Part shown: positions 44,988-53,798 of the stretch, in pieces
Layout: every line of letters begins with the position of its first letter
Position numbering within the stretch: position 1 is the stretch's first letter
Source: Devosia sp. 67-54
Lineage (GTDB): Bacteria > Pseudomonadota > Alphaproteobacteria > Rhizobiales > Devosiaceae
Reading direction: 5' to 3'
DNA: 64,000 bases
Assembly: GCF_001899075.1 (NCBI RefSeq)
Contig: NZ_MKVA01000003.1
Coordinates: 372,001 to 436,000, forward strand
Translations under genes and position numbers: made by a program
Notes under the pieces: model-generated
Databases searched by the model: none
Told to the model about the DNA's origin: nothing
Seen by the model: only the letters and a program-made list of their open reading frames with translations

Positions 44988-46088
44988 ATGAAACTGACCA
45001 TGACCTCGGCACTCGCCGGCCTGACGCTGGCTCTGGCGCTCAGCACCGCAACCTTTGCTGCCGACATCAAGATCGGCGTCCTCGTGCCCACCACCGGCGG
45101 CCAGGCGAGCTACGGCCAGGACATGGCCAACGCCGTGCAACTCGCCATGGACGAGCTCAACAAGGCCGGCGGCGGCAACACCTATTCGATGGTCGTCGGC
45201 GACGATGGCTGCGATCCGCAGCAGGCGGTGAACGCCGCCACCAAGCTCGCCTCCTCCGGCATCGCCGGCGTGGTCGGCGGCTATTGCTCCGGCGCCACCA
45301 TCCCGACGCTGAAGATCTTCGGCGACGCCAAGCTGCCCTTCATCATCACCGCCGCCAACTCCACCAAGCTGATCCCGGCCAATCCGGGCAACGCCTTCAT
45401 GATCAACTCGACCGGCAACGACCAGGTCGCCAAGGCCATCGACGTGTGGAAGGCCAAGGGCGTCAAGTCGCTGGCCATCGTCAACGAAGGCGACGCCTAC
45501 AGCCAGGATCTGGCGACGCTGGCGCAAAAGAGCTTCACCGAAGGCGGCGGCACCGTTGCCGATTTCGAGACGGTCAACCACGGCGAGCAGGACTTTTCAT
45601 CCGTCGTCACCAAGATCAAGGCGGCCAACCCGGACGCCGTGTTCTGGACGGCCTATGACGACGACGGCGGCCCCTTCATCAAGCAGCTCCGCGAGGGCGG
45701 CTACCAGGGCGCGATCTATGTCGGCGACGGCTCGACCTCGACCAATCTGCTCAAGCTCGCGGGCGACGCGTCGGAGGGCGTCTTCGCCTTCTCGAGCCCG
45801 ACCGCCGAGTTCCTGCCCGACGCCAAGGCCTTTGCCGATGCCTACCAGGCCAAGTTCAACGTCGCGCCCAGCTCCTACGGCCCGCTCACCTATGACGGCA
45901 TGAAGCTGCTCGCCGACGCCATCAGCAAGGCCGGCGGCACCGACAGCGCCAAGGTCATCGATGCGCTGTCGAAGGAAGACTACAAGGGTCTCGCCGGCGA
46001 AATCAGCTTCCGGCCCGACCACACCCTGGCCCGCTCGAACTTCATCGTCATCGAGGCCAAGGGCGGCGCCTGGGCCCTGGCCCAGTAA
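44988..46088 (+). CDS. ABC importer substrate-binding protein (LivK-like)
   Basis: A 366-residue periplasmic protein with a signal peptide (about 1-24, ending TFA-AD). The mature protein begins IKIGVLVPTTGGQASYG, the normal N-lobe start of branched-chain-type (HAAT) binding proteins. It has the typical GVVGGYCSGATIP and SNFIVIEAK segments. Two cysteines (DDGCDP and GGYCSG) probably form a disulphide. AGGGAGA precedes the ATG. It should capture the substrate for the permeases and ATPases encoded next. The genes around it are for hydroxyproline breakdown, so hydroxyproline or a derivative is a better guess than leucine. This is inferred from context. Confidence 0.9.
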   Translation: MKLTMTSALAGLTLALALSTATFAADIKIGVLVPTTGGQASYGQDMANAVQLAMDELNKAGGGNTYSMVVGDDGCDPQQAVNAATKLASSGIAGVVGGYCSGATIPTLKIFGDAKLPFIITAANSTKLIPANPGNAFMINSTGNDQVAKAIDVWKAKGVKSLAIVNEGDAYSQDLATLAQKSFTEGGGTVADFETVNHGEQDFSSVVTKIKAANPDAVFWTAYDDDGGPFIKQLREGGYQGAIYVGDGSTSTNLLKLAGDASEGVFAFSSPTAEFLPDAKAFADAYQAKFNVAPSSYGPLTYDGMKLLADAISKAGGTDSAKVIDALSKEDYKGLAGEISFRPDHTLARSNFIVIEAKGGAWALAQ

Positions 46089-46106
46089 CCCTCCATCGCA
46101 AATCGT

Positions 46107-46183
46107 GTGCGGGGAGGCCTGACAACGACCTGGACCGGCCGCCGGATCAAATGATCCGGTAGCTGGTCCGGGCCTCTCCGCAC
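46107..46183 (+). terminator. Long inverted repeat between binding protein and permease genes
   Basis: GTGCGGGGAGGCC pairs with GGCCTCTCCGCAC with one mismatch. Inside are a CCGGATCA/TGATCCGG perfect hairpin and a GGACC/GGTCC pairing, giving a long branched stem. No U-tract follows. Such structures often stabilise the upstream message or attenuate expression, so that the binding protein exceeds the permease. Confidence 0.55.
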
Positions 46184-46201
46184 CGCCAGGGATAGTCGCC
46201 A

Positions 46202-47116
46202 ATGACCTTGACCACCATCCTGTTGCAGCAATTGGTGAACGGCCTGGTGCTGGGCTCGTTCTACGCGCTCGTCGCGCTCGGCTACACCATGGTCTTCGGC
46301 GTGGTGAAGCTGCTCAATTTCGCCCATGGCGATCTCTACATGGTCGGTGCCTTCATCGGCCTGCTCGCCCTGTCGCTGGTCGCCGGCGCCGTCGGCACGA
46401 GCTGGGTCGGCGTCGGGCTCGCCATCCTGCTGTCGATGCTCGCCGTCGGCTTCTTCGGCGTCTTTATCGAACGCATCGCCTACGCGCCGATGCTGAAGGC
46501 TCCGCGGCTGTCCATCCTCATTACCGCGCTCGCCGTCTCGCTGGTGCTGCAGAACGGCGTTCTGTCGCTGACCGGCGGCCAGGTCATGCCGTTCAGCCCC
46601 AAGCTCGGCTTCGCCGGCATCAATCTGGGCGACATCTTCATCAACTACAAGCAGATCGCGCTCGCCGGCGCCGCCGCGGTGCTGATGCTGGCACTCGAGC
46701 TGTTCGTCTCCCGCACGCAGTATGGCCGCGCCATGCGCGCCGTGTCGGTCGACAAGGACATGTCCGAGCTGATGGGCATCGACGTCAACCGCATCATCGC
46801 CGTCACCTTCTTCGTCGGCACCGCGCTCGCCGCCGCCGCCGGCACCATGGCCGGGGCCTATTACGGCTCGATCTGGTACTTCATGGGCTTCCTCATCGGC
46901 CTCAAGGCCTTCACCGCCGCGGTCATCGGCGGCATCGGCTCGATCCCCGGCGCCATGCTCGGCGGCCTGGTGCTCGGCCTGCTCGAAAGCTTCGGCACGC
47001 AGATCCCCGGCATCGGCAGCGCCTGGAAGGACGTGTTCTCGTTCTCGGTGCTGATCCTGGTGCTGGTGTTCAAGCCCACGGGACTTCTCGGCAAATCCGA
47101 ACAGGAGCGCATGTGA
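46202..47116 (+). CDS. ABC importer permease, LivH-like
   Basis: A 304-residue membrane protein with about eight segments. Typical LivH features are LVLGSFYALVALGYTMVFGVVKLLNFAHGD, spread over the N-terminus, and the GALLIGLKAFTA-like coupling region, here LIGLKAFTAAVIGGIG near residue 240. It forms one half of the membrane channel. It follows the binding protein after a stable hairpin, and its stop overlaps the second permease start (TGATG). The substrate is set by the binding protein, so it is not given a liv name. Confidence 0.9.
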   Translation: MTLTTILLQQLVNGLVLGSFYALVALGYTMVFGVVKLLNFAHGDLYMVGAFIGLLALSLVAGAVGTSWVGVGLAILLSMLAVGFFGVFIERIAYAPMLKAPRLSILITALAVSLVLQNGVLSLTGGQVMPFSPKLGFAGINLGDIFINYKQIALAGAAAVLMLALELFVSRTQYGRAMRAVSVDKDMSELMGIDVNRIIAVTFFVGTALAAAAGTMAGAYYGSIWYFMGFLIGLKAFTAAVIGGIGSIPGAMLGGLVLGLLESFGTQIPGIGSAWKDVFSFSVLILVLVFKPTGLLGKSEQERM

Positions 47117-48111
47117 TGGCGCTCGAACCCGGCTCACCCGGCCCGCAATCGGTGGTCTCCCGGCCCAGCGCCTGGGGCGGCCTCGGCCTCCTGCTCGACA
47201 CTCCCGCCAAGCGCGCCGCCGCCATCGTCGTGATCCTCGCCGCCATGGTCGCGGCGCCGCTGCTCGGCCCCTACGCCGTGGTGATCCTCACCAACGCGCT
47301 GCTCTACACCATCCTCGCGCTCGGCCTGAACATCGTCGTCGGCTATGCCGGCCTGCTCGATCTCGGCTACGCCGCCTTCTTTGCGGTTGGCGCCTATTCG
47401 GTGGGCATCCTCACCACCGTCTTCGGCTGGAATTTCTGGGCCACGATCCCGGTCGCGGTACTCGCCGCCGTCTGCGCCGGCATCATCATCGGCGGCCCGA
47501 CGCTCAGGCTGCGCTCCGACTACCTCGCCATCGTCACCCTCGGCTTCGGCGAGATCGTGCGCATCGCCGCGCGCAATCTGCAGATCACCGGCGCCGCCAG
47601 CGGCATCTCCGGCATCGAACAGCCCTGGCTGTTCGGCTGGCACATCGCCGGCTCCACCGATTTCTACTACGTCTTCCTGCTGCTCGCGGTCATCGGCATC
47701 TTCGTCTCCGTGCGCCTCGCGAGATCGCGGCTCGGCCGCGCCTGGCTCTACGTCCGGCACGACGAGGATGCCGCCGAGGCCATGGGCATCGACCGCGTGC
47801 GGGTGAAGCTCGCCGCCTACATCATCGGTGCCATCTACGGCGCCATCGGCGGCGCCTTCTTCGCGGTGAACTTCACCGCCATCTCGCCGCAGAGCTTCTC
47901 CTTCCAGCAGTCGACGCTGTTCCTGATGGCGGTGATCCTGGGCGGCATGGGCAAGATCCCGGGCGTCATCCTCGGCGCCTTCATCGTCGTGCTCGGCCCC
48001 GAGCTGCTGCGCGACCTCGGCAGCTTCCGCTATCTCGTCTTCGCGGTCGGCCTGCTGCTGATCATGCTGTTCCGCCCCAGCGGCATCTGGCCGAGCGGAG
48101 CGAAACGCTGA
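47116..48111 (+). CDS. ABC importer permease, LivM-like
   Basis: A 331-residue membrane protein. It begins with a ~35-residue cytoplasmic tail, followed by eight or nine segments with LivM motifs: ALGLNIVVGYAGLLDLGYAAFFAVGAY (split), TLRLRSDYLAIVTLGFGEIVRI and the coupling helix EDAAEAMGIDRVRVKL. It is the second channel subunit. Its start shares the TGATG junction with the first permease and its stop overlaps the ATPase gene in the same way, so the importer genes are translationally coupled. Confidence 0.9.
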   Translation: MALEPGSPGPQSVVSRPSAWGGLGLLLDTPAKRAAAIVVILAAMVAAPLLGPYAVVILTNALLYTILALGLNIVVGYAGLLDLGYAAFFAVGAYSVGILTTVFGWNFWATIPVAVLAAVCAGIIIGGPTLRLRSDYLAIVTLGFGEIVRIAARNLQITGAASGISGIEQPWLFGWHIAGSTDFYYVFLLLAVIGIFVSVRLARSRLGRAWLYVRHDEDAAEAMGIDRVRVKLAAYIIGAIYGAIGGAFFAVNFTAISPQSFSFQQSTLFLMAVILGGMGKIPGVILGAFIVVLGPELLRDLGSFRYLVFAVGLLLIMLFRPSGIWPSGAKR

Positions 48112-48899
48112 TGGCCCTGCTCGACCTCAAGGGCGTGTCCCTCGGCTTTGCCGGCAATCGCGTGCTGCAGGATGTGAGCTTTGCCGTCGACGCGGGCGCC
48201 ATCGCCAGCCTCATCGGCCCCAATGGCGCCGGCAAGACCTCGCTGTTCAACTCCATCACCGGCTTCTACAAGCCGCAGCGCGGCAGCATCGTGTTCGACG
48301 GCGTCGAGACGCGCCGCATGAAGCCGCACCAGGTGACGCGCGCCGGCATCGCCCGCACCTTCCAGAACGTCCGCCTGTTCCGCGAAATGAGCGTGCTCGA
48401 AAACGTCATGTCGGGCCAGCATTGCCGCTCGCGGGCGGGGGCCATCGGCGCCGTGCTGCATTTGCCGGCGCAGCAGCGCGAAGAGGCGCACATCCACGAC
48501 GTCGCCGCCGGCTGCCTGCGCTTCGTCGGCATCGATCCGGCCGAGTGGGAGCGCGACGCCACCACCCTCGCTTACGGCCACCAGCGTCGCGTCGAGATCG
48601 CCCGCGCCCTTGCCACCGAGCCCAAGCTGCTGCTGCTCGACGAGCCCGCCGCCGGCCTCACCAAGGGCGAGAAGGCCGAGCTGGTGACGCTGATCGCTCG
48701 CATCCGCGACGAGCGCGGCGTGGCGGTGCTGCTTATCGAGCACGACACCGGCCTCGTGATGTCGATCTCCGAGCGCGTCAGCGTGCTCGACCACGGCGTC
48801 ATGATCGCCGAGGGCACGCCTCGGGAAATCCAGGCCAACCCCCGGGTGATCGAAGCCTATCTGGGCAGCGAAGACGCGGAGGCCGCCCTTGCGCTCTGA
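48111..48899 (+). CDS. ABC importer ATPase, LivG-like
   Basis: A 262-residue ATPase. Walker A is GPNGAGKTS, the Q-loop region GIARTFQNVRLF, the signature is degenerate (LAYGHQRRVEIARAL, the normal LivG form), the Walker B LLLLDEPAAGLTKGE, and the switch His is in LLIEHDTGLVMSI. It powers the importer together with the LivF-like subunit. Its start overlaps the permease stop. The end overlaps the next gene by 11 bases. Confidence 0.92.
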   Translation: MALLDLKGVSLGFAGNRVLQDVSFAVDAGAIASLIGPNGAGKTSLFNSITGFYKPQRGSIVFDGVETRRMKPHQVTRAGIARTFQNVRLFREMSVLENVMSGQHCRSRAGAIGAVLHLPAQQREEAHIHDVAAGCLRFVGIDPAEWERDATTLAYGHQRRVEIARALATEPKLLLLDEPAAGLTKGEKAELVTLIARIRDERGVAVLLIEHDTGLVMSISERVSVLDHGVMIAEGTPREIQANPRVIEAYLGSEDAEAALAL

Positions 48900-49614
48900 A
48901 GCTCCGGTCGTGCTGTCCCTCAAGGGCGTCGAAGCGGGCTACGGCCGCATCCGCGCGCTGCACGGCATCGATCTCGAAGTCCGCGCCGGCGAGATCGTGA
49001 CGCTGCTCGGCGCCAACGGCGCCGGCAAGACCACCACGCTCAAGACCATCTCCGGCCTCGTCCGCGCCACTGCGGGCTCGGTCACCTTCGAGGGCCAGGA
49101 ACTGGTCGGCAGGAAGGCCAGCGACATTGCCCGCCTCGGCGTCGTGCACGTGCCGGAAGGCCGCCACGTGCTGCGCGGCCTCAGCGTGCGCGAAAACCTC
49201 GAGCTCGGCGGCTTCACCGTTGCCGATCCAAAGCTCCGCCGCGAGCGCCTCGAGCACGCCTTCAGCCTGTTCCCCATCCTCCGGGAGCGCCAGCACCAGG
49301 ACGGCTCGCTGCTGTCGGGCGGCGAGCAGCAGATGCTTGCCATCGGCCGCGCCCTCATGCACGGCCCCAAGGTGCTGCTGCTCGACGAGCCGTCGATGGG
49401 CCTCGCCCCCAAGCTGGTGCTCGAAACCTTCCGCATCATCCGCGACCTCAACCAGACCGGCGTCACCATCCTTTTGGTCGAGCAGAACGCCCGCCTCGCC
49501 CTCAAGCTCGCCGACTACGGCTACGTCCTCGAAACCGGCGCCGTCCGTATGGCGGGCGACGCCGAGACGCTCGGTGCCAGCACCTCTATCGTGGAGGCGT
49601 ACCTTGGCGCGTGA
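48889..49614 (+). CDS. ABC importer ATPase, LivF-like
   Basis: A 241-residue ATPase with Walker A GANGAGKTT, signature LLSGGEQQMLAIGRAL, Walker B VLLLDEPSMGLAP and switch region LLVEQNARLALKLA. The typical LivF VHVPEGRHVLRGLSVREN segment is present. Translation starts at a TTG inside the end of the LivG-like gene, preceded by GCGGAGG. This completes a five-gene importer (binding protein, two permeases, two ATPases). The next gene is on the opposite strand, so the importer transcript probably ends here. Confidence 0.92.
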   Translation: MRSEAPVVLSLKGVEAGYGRIRALHGIDLEVRAGEIVTLLGANGAGKTTTLKTISGLVRATAGSVTFEGQELVGRKASDIARLGVVHVPEGRHVLRGLSVRENLELGGFTVADPKLRRERLEHAFSLFPILRERQHQDGSLLSGGEQQMLAIGRALMHGPKVLLLDEPSMGLAPKLVLETFRIIRDLNQTGVTILLVEQNARLALKLADYGYVLETGAVRMAGDAETLGASTSIVEAYLGA

Positions 49615-49665
49615 GACCCGATGACCCCGATGCCCGCGGCCCCCACATCCACCGGCGCACAAGAC

Positions 49666-50430
49666 TTACCCCAGCGTCTTGTATCCCAGCCCCGTGGTCG
49701 CCTGCAGGGCGGCGCCCGGCACGTCGAACCAGCCTTTCTCCAGCAGCTCCGCGCGCACCCGCTCGTTGAGCCCGCCGCGGGTCTGGTGCTCCGCGGCCAG
49801 CCCGTCGAACGATTGCGCCGGCGTATGCCTGGCGGTGTCGGCCAGCATGCCGAGCAGCGACACCACATAGCTGCGCGCTTCGGTTTCGCTGAGCCCGGCT
49901 CCGGTGCCGACGTCGATCAGCGCCCGCTGCAGCTCGAAATAGCTCGACATGAAGGCGCTGAGCCCGCCGAACTGCAGCCGCCGCTCGTCCGCCGCCACGA
50001 ACAGGTCGCCCAGCGGCGCCATCAGCCGCACGATCTCGGGCACCGCCGGATAGGTCGCCATCGGCCCGACGCCGCGCGCGATGCCGGGCAGCGGCACGAA
50101 GCGGCACGCCGTCGCCTGCGGCCAGCGCGCCTTGATCTCGGCGAGGCCGAAGCCGGCCACCATGCTCGCCACGATCTGGCCCTTGTCGAAGCTTATGCCC
50201 GCCATCGCCTCGTCGAGATGCGCCGGGCGCATGCCGAGGAACACGATGTCGGCCCTGGCCACCTCGGCGTTGGAGCCGGCGCGGCTGACGTTCCGGAATT
50301 TCGCGGCCAGCGCCAGCGACGTGCTCTCCGAGCGCGGCGAGACCACGATCTCGGGCGCCTCGGGCAGCGACTGCAACCCCTCGATCACGGCCGCCGAAAT
50401 CGTGCCCGTGCCGATGAATCCGATTTGCAT
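49666..50430 (-). CDS. ProC-family pyrroline reductase-like protein
   Basis: A 254-residue protein with an N-terminal NAD(P) Rossmann motif (IGFIGTGTISAAVIEGL) and a C-terminal helical dimerisation domain (EARSYVVSLLGMLADTA and QTRGGLNERVRAELLEKG), as in pyrroline-5-carboxylate reductase. The family acts on five-membered cyclic imines, so pyrroline-5- or pyrroline-2-carboxylate are both plausible substrates. It is the only gene of the island on the minus strand. It is divergent from the deaminase gene with only 33 bases between. A housekeeping proline-biosynthetic role is less likely in this context. Confidence 0.8.
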   Translation of the reverse strand: MQIGFIGTGTISAAVIEGLQSLPEAPEIVVSPRSESTSLALAAKFRNVSRAGSNAEVARADIVFLGMRPAHLDEAMAGISFDKGQIVASMVAGFGLAEIKARWPQATACRFVPLPGIARGVGPMATYPAVPEIVRLMAPLGDLFVAADERRLQFGGLSAFMSSYFELQRALIDVGTGAGLSETEARSYVVSLLGMLADTARHTPAQSFDGLAAEHQTRGGLNERVRAELLEKGWFDVPGAALQATTGLGYKTLG

Positions 50431-50463
50431 CTCTCACTCCCTGCACACTGAAGGACTTCCGAT

Positions 50464-51372
50464 ATGACACTCACCTGGCGCGGCGTCATCCCCGCATTGA
50501 TGACCGAGATGAAGCAGAATGGCGATCTCGATTTCGAGGCCACCGCCCGGCACATCGACTCCTGCCTGAGCGCCGGCTGCGAAGGCTTCGTCATGCTCGG
50601 CACCCTCGGCGAGAATTCCTCGCTGGCGCCCGAGGAGAAGGACGCCGTCGTCGCCGCCGCCGTGAAGGCGGTGAAGGGCCGCGTCCCGGTCGTCGCCGGC
50701 GTTGCCGAATACACCACCAGGCTCGCCATCGACGCCGCCAACCGCATGGGCAAGGCCGGCGCCGCCGGCATCATGGCGCTGCCCACCATGGTGTACCAGA
50801 CCGACGCGCGCGAGAGCATCAACCACTTTCGCACGCTGGCCCGCAACACCGACCTGCCGATCATGATCTACAACAATCACGTGGCCTACAAGGTCGATCT
50901 CAAGCCCGAGGATTTCGCCGAGCTCGCCAGCGAGAAGAACATCGTTGCGGTCAAGGAATCGAGCCACGACAGCCGCCGCATCACAGACATGATCAACCGC
51001 CTCGGTGATCGCTACGCCATCGTCTCCGGCGTCGACGATCTGTTCCTCGAGAATGCGCTGTTCGGCGCCGTCGGCTGGGTGTCGGGCCTCGCCAATTCGT
51101 TCCCGCGCGAAGCCGTGCAGCTCTACAGGCTCGCCAAGGCGGGCAAGCTGGCCGAGGCGGTCGAGCTCTACCGCTGGTTCATGCCGCTGCTGCATCTCGA
51201 TGTGGCGACCAAGCTGGTGCAGTACATCAAGCTCGCCAACCAGATGACCGGCGAGGGCAGCGAATGGGTGCGCGCGCCGCGCCTCACCCTTGAGGGCGAG
51301 GAGCGCCGGAAGATCGCCGCCGTCATCCAGCACACCATCGACACCCGTCCGCAACTGAAGCTGGTGGCCTGA
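50464..51372 (+). CDS. Pyrroline-4-hydroxy-2-carboxylate deaminase (DapA family)
   Basis: A 302-residue DHDPS/NAL-superfamily barrel. The Schiff-base Lys164 is in IVAVKESSHDS and the partner Tyr136 in IMIYNNHVAYK. GTLGENSSLAPEEK is the usual substrate loop, with the GTTGE of DapA changed to GTLGE. In this gene neighbourhood it should convert pyrroline-4-hydroxy-2-carboxylate to alpha-ketoglutarate semialdehyde and ammonia, the HypD/LhpC step of trans-4-hydroxyproline breakdown. It begins the plus-strand catabolic run and ends 8 bases before the FAD dehydrogenase gene. A general DapA role is unlikely. Confidence 0.85.
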   Translation: MTLTWRGVIPALMTEMKQNGDLDFEATARHIDSCLSAGCEGFVMLGTLGENSSLAPEEKDAVVAAAVKAVKGRVPVVAGVAEYTTRLAIDAANRMGKAGAAGIMALPTMVYQTDARESINHFRTLARNTDLPIMIYNNHVAYKVDLKPEDFAELASEKNIVAVKESSHDSRRITDMINRLGDRYAIVSGVDDLFLENALFGAVGWVSGLANSFPREAVQLYRLAKAGKLAEAVELYRWFMPLLHLDVATKLVQYIKLANQMTGEGSEWVRAPRLTLEGEERRKIAAVIQHTIDTRPQLKLVA

Positions 51373-51380
51373 GCACCACC

Positions 51381-52619
51381 GTGGACGCGGAAATCGTCAT
51401 TGTCGGCGCCGGCATCGTCGGCCTCGCGAGCGCGTTCAAGCTCGCCGAGGCCGGCCGCGCGGTGCTGCTGGTCGATCGCAAGGGCATGGCCGAGGAAACC
51501 AGCCGCGGCAATGCCGGCGCCTTCGCCTTCTCCGACATCATGCCGCTCGCCACCAAGGACGTGCTGCGCAAGCTGCCGAAATGGCTGGGCGACCCGCTGG
51601 GGCCGCTCACCGTGCGTCCCGAATATCTGGCGCAGATCACCCCGTGGATGCTGCGCTTCTGGCGCGCCGGCTGGCCCGACCGTGTCGCCGCCGGCGTCAA
51701 GGCGCAGGCGGCGCTGATGCGTCTTGCCCGCGCCGAGATGGAGGCGCTCGTCGCCGCCGCCGGCATCGCCAGCCTCGTGCGCTCCGACGGTGTGCTCGAG
51801 CTCTACGAGAGCGAGGCCGAGCTCCGCCGCGCCCAGCCCGAGATCGACGCCAAGACCCGCGAGGGCATCGAGATCCGCATCGTCCGCGGCGCCGATCTGG
51901 CCGCGCTGCAGCCGGGGCTCGATCCGCGCTTCGTCGCCGCTACCTTCATCCCGAAATGGCAGACCGTCAGCGATCCCTACGAGTTCGCGCTCGCCATCGG
52001 CAAGGCCGCTACCGCTCGCGGCGTCGCCTTCCGCCAGGCCGAGGTCAAGGCGCTGCGCCCGCTGGGGCAGGGGGCCGCCCTCGATTTCGCCGATGGCACG
52101 TCGCTCACCGCCGGCAAGGTGGTGGTGGCGTGCGGGGCCTGGTCGCGCCGCCTCACCGCGCCGCTCGGCGATCTCATCCCGCTCGACACCGAGCGCGGCT
52201 ACAACACCACGCTGCCGCCCGGCGCCTTCGACCTTCGCCGCCAGCTCGTCTTTCCCGGCCACGGCTTCGTCGTCACGCCGCTGTCGACCGGCATCCGCGT
52301 CGGCGGCGCCGTCGAGTTCGGCGGCCTCGACCTGCCGCCCAACTTCAAGCGCTCCGACGCGATGCTGAAGAAGGCCGCCCTGTTCATGCCCGGCCTCAGG
52401 ACCGAAGGCGGCCGCCAGTGGATGGGCTCTCGCCCGTCGCTGCCGGATTCGCTGCCGGCCATCGGCCGCTCGCGTCCGTCGCCGCATATCCTCTATGCCT
52501 TCGGGCACGGCCATCTCGGCCTCACCCAGTCGGCCGCCACCGGCCGGCTGCTCGCCGATCTCGTGACGGGCGCGGCCCCGTCGCTCGACCTCGCGCCGTT
52601 TTCGCCGCAACGCTTCTAG
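51381..52619 (+). CDS. D-hydroxyproline dehydrogenase, DadA-like flavoprotein
   Basis: A 412-residue DAO-family protein. FAD is bound by IVIVGAGIVGLASAFKLAEAG at the N-terminus and by FGHGHLGLTQSAATGRLLADL near the C-terminus. ETSRGNAGAFAFSDIMP is the DadA-type loop. It should oxidise cis-4-hydroxy-D-proline, the epimerase product, to pyrroline-4-hydroxy-2-carboxylate and pass electrons to the respiratory chain. The start is a GTG 8 bases after the deaminase stop. Single-subunit enzymes of this type (HypO in Sinorhizobium) differ from the three-subunit form of Pseudomonas. Other D-amino acids cannot be excluded. Confidence 0.85.
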   Translation: MDAEIVIVGAGIVGLASAFKLAEAGRAVLLVDRKGMAEETSRGNAGAFAFSDIMPLATKDVLRKLPKWLGDPLGPLTVRPEYLAQITPWMLRFWRAGWPDRVAAGVKAQAALMRLARAEMEALVAAAGIASLVRSDGVLELYESEAELRRAQPEIDAKTREGIEIRIVRGADLAALQPGLDPRFVAATFIPKWQTVSDPYEFALAIGKAATARGVAFRQAEVKALRPLGQGAALDFADGTSLTAGKVVVACGAWSRRLTAPLGDLIPLDTERGYNTTLPPGAFDLRRQLVFPGHGFVVTPLSTGIRVGGAVEFGGLDLPPNFKRSDAMLKKAALFMPGLRTEGGRQWMGSRPSLPDSLPAIGRSRPSPHILYAFGHGHLGLTQSAATGRLLADLVTGAAPSLDLAPFSPQRF

Positions 52620-52631
52620 GACCACCTCATC

Positions 52632-53633
52632 ATGGCACGCCACACCTTCTCCTGCATCGATGGCCACACCTGCGGCAACCCCGTGCGTCTGGTCAGCGGC
52701 GGCGGGCCGCTGCTCAAGGGCTCCACCATGATGGAGCGGCGCGCCGACTTCCTTGACCATTGGGACTGGATCCGCAAAGGCCTGATGTTCGAGCCGCGCG
52801 GCCACGACATGATGAGTGGTTCGATCCTCTATCCCTCGACGCGCGACGATTGCGACATCTCGGTGCTGTTCATCGAAACCTCGGGCTGCCTCTATATGTG
52901 CGGCCACGGCACCATCGGCACCGTTACCATGGCCATCGAGAACGGCCTGGTGCAGCCGAAGACGCCCGGCGTCGTCAATCTCGACGTCCCCGCCGGCAAG
53001 GTGGTGGCCGAGTATACGATGGACGGCGAGTACGTGGATGAGGTGCGCCTCACCAACGTACCGAGTTTCCTCCATTCGCGCGACCTCGAGATCGACTGCC
53101 CCGGCCTCGGCAGGCTCACCGTCGACGTCGCCTATGGCGGCAATTTCTACTGCATCGTCGACCCACAGGAGAACTTTTCCGACCTCGCCGACGTGTCGGT
53201 TGGCGATCTGCTGCGCTGGAGTCCCGTTCTGCGCCGGGCGATGAACGAGCGCTACAGCTTCTTTCACCCCGAGAACGACAACATCAAGGGCTGCACCCAC
53301 ATCATGTGGACCGGCCGGCCGCTGCAGCCCGGCTCCACCGCCCGCAACGCCGTGTTCTACGGCGACAAGGCCATCGACCGCTCGCCCTGCGGCACCGGCA
53401 CCTCCGCCCGCATGGCGCAGTGGTTCGCCCGCGGCAAGCTCAAGGTCGGCGACGCCTTCATCCATGAATCGATCATCGGCTCCATCTTCAAGGGCCGCGT
53501 CGAGCAGGCGGTGCGCGTCGGCAACCTCGACGGCATCGTCCCCTCCATCGCCGGCTGGGCTCGCCAGACCGGCATCAACACCATCTTCATCGACGACCGC
53601 GACCCCTTCGCCCACGGTTTTTCGCTTGTCTGA
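52632..53633 (+). CDS. 4-hydroxyproline 2-epimerase
   Basis: A 333-residue proline-racemase-family protein with both catalytic cysteines: Cys90 in MCGHGTIG and Cys253 in DRSPCGTGTSARMA. The Cys/Cys pair indicates an epimerase or racemase rather than a dehydratase. MARHTFSCIDGHTCGNPVRLV is the usual N-terminus of hydroxyproline 2-epimerases. It inverts C2 of trans-4-hydroxy-L-proline to give cis-4-hydroxy-D-proline for the neighbouring dehydrogenase. It is preceded by 12 bases and followed by a palindromic repeat. Confidence 0.92.
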   Translation: MARHTFSCIDGHTCGNPVRLVSGGGPLLKGSTMMERRADFLDHWDWIRKGLMFEPRGHDMMSGSILYPSTRDDCDISVLFIETSGCLYMCGHGTIGTVTMAIENGLVQPKTPGVVNLDVPAGKVVAEYTMDGEYVDEVRLTNVPSFLHSRDLEIDCPGLGRLTVDVAYGGNFYCIVDPQENFSDLADVSVGDLLRWSPVLRRAMNERYSFFHPENDNIKGCTHIMWTGRPLQPGSTARNAVFYGDKAIDRSPCGTGTSARMAQWFARGKLKVGDAFIHESIIGSIFKGRVEQAVRVGNLDGIVPSIAGWARQTGINTIFIDDRDPFAHGFSLV

Positions 53634-53660
53634 TCCTGTCGCAAGATTAGCGGTTCCGGC

Positions 53661-53780
53661 GCCTCCCTCCCCCTTGCGGGGAGGGACCGAGGGTGGGGGC
53701 CGCGCGCACCGGATCCTGGGCAATCTGCCCCCACCCCAAACCCCTCCCCGCAAGGGGGAGGGGAGCCCGACTGAATCGCC
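53661..53780. repeat. Palindromic GC-rich repeat, copy 3 (rearranged)
   Basis: Here the order is reversed: a CCCTCCCCCTTGCGGGGAGGG arm ending GGGTGGGGGCC comes first. After 26 unrelated bases comes CCCCCACCCC with CCCCTCCCCGCAAGGGGGAG and GCCCGACTGA. It looks like the right arm of one element joined to the left arm of another. It fills most of the 165-base gap between the epimerase and enolase-family genes. Confidence 0.75.
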
Positions 53781-53798
53781 GGTCGAAGGACAGCATCC

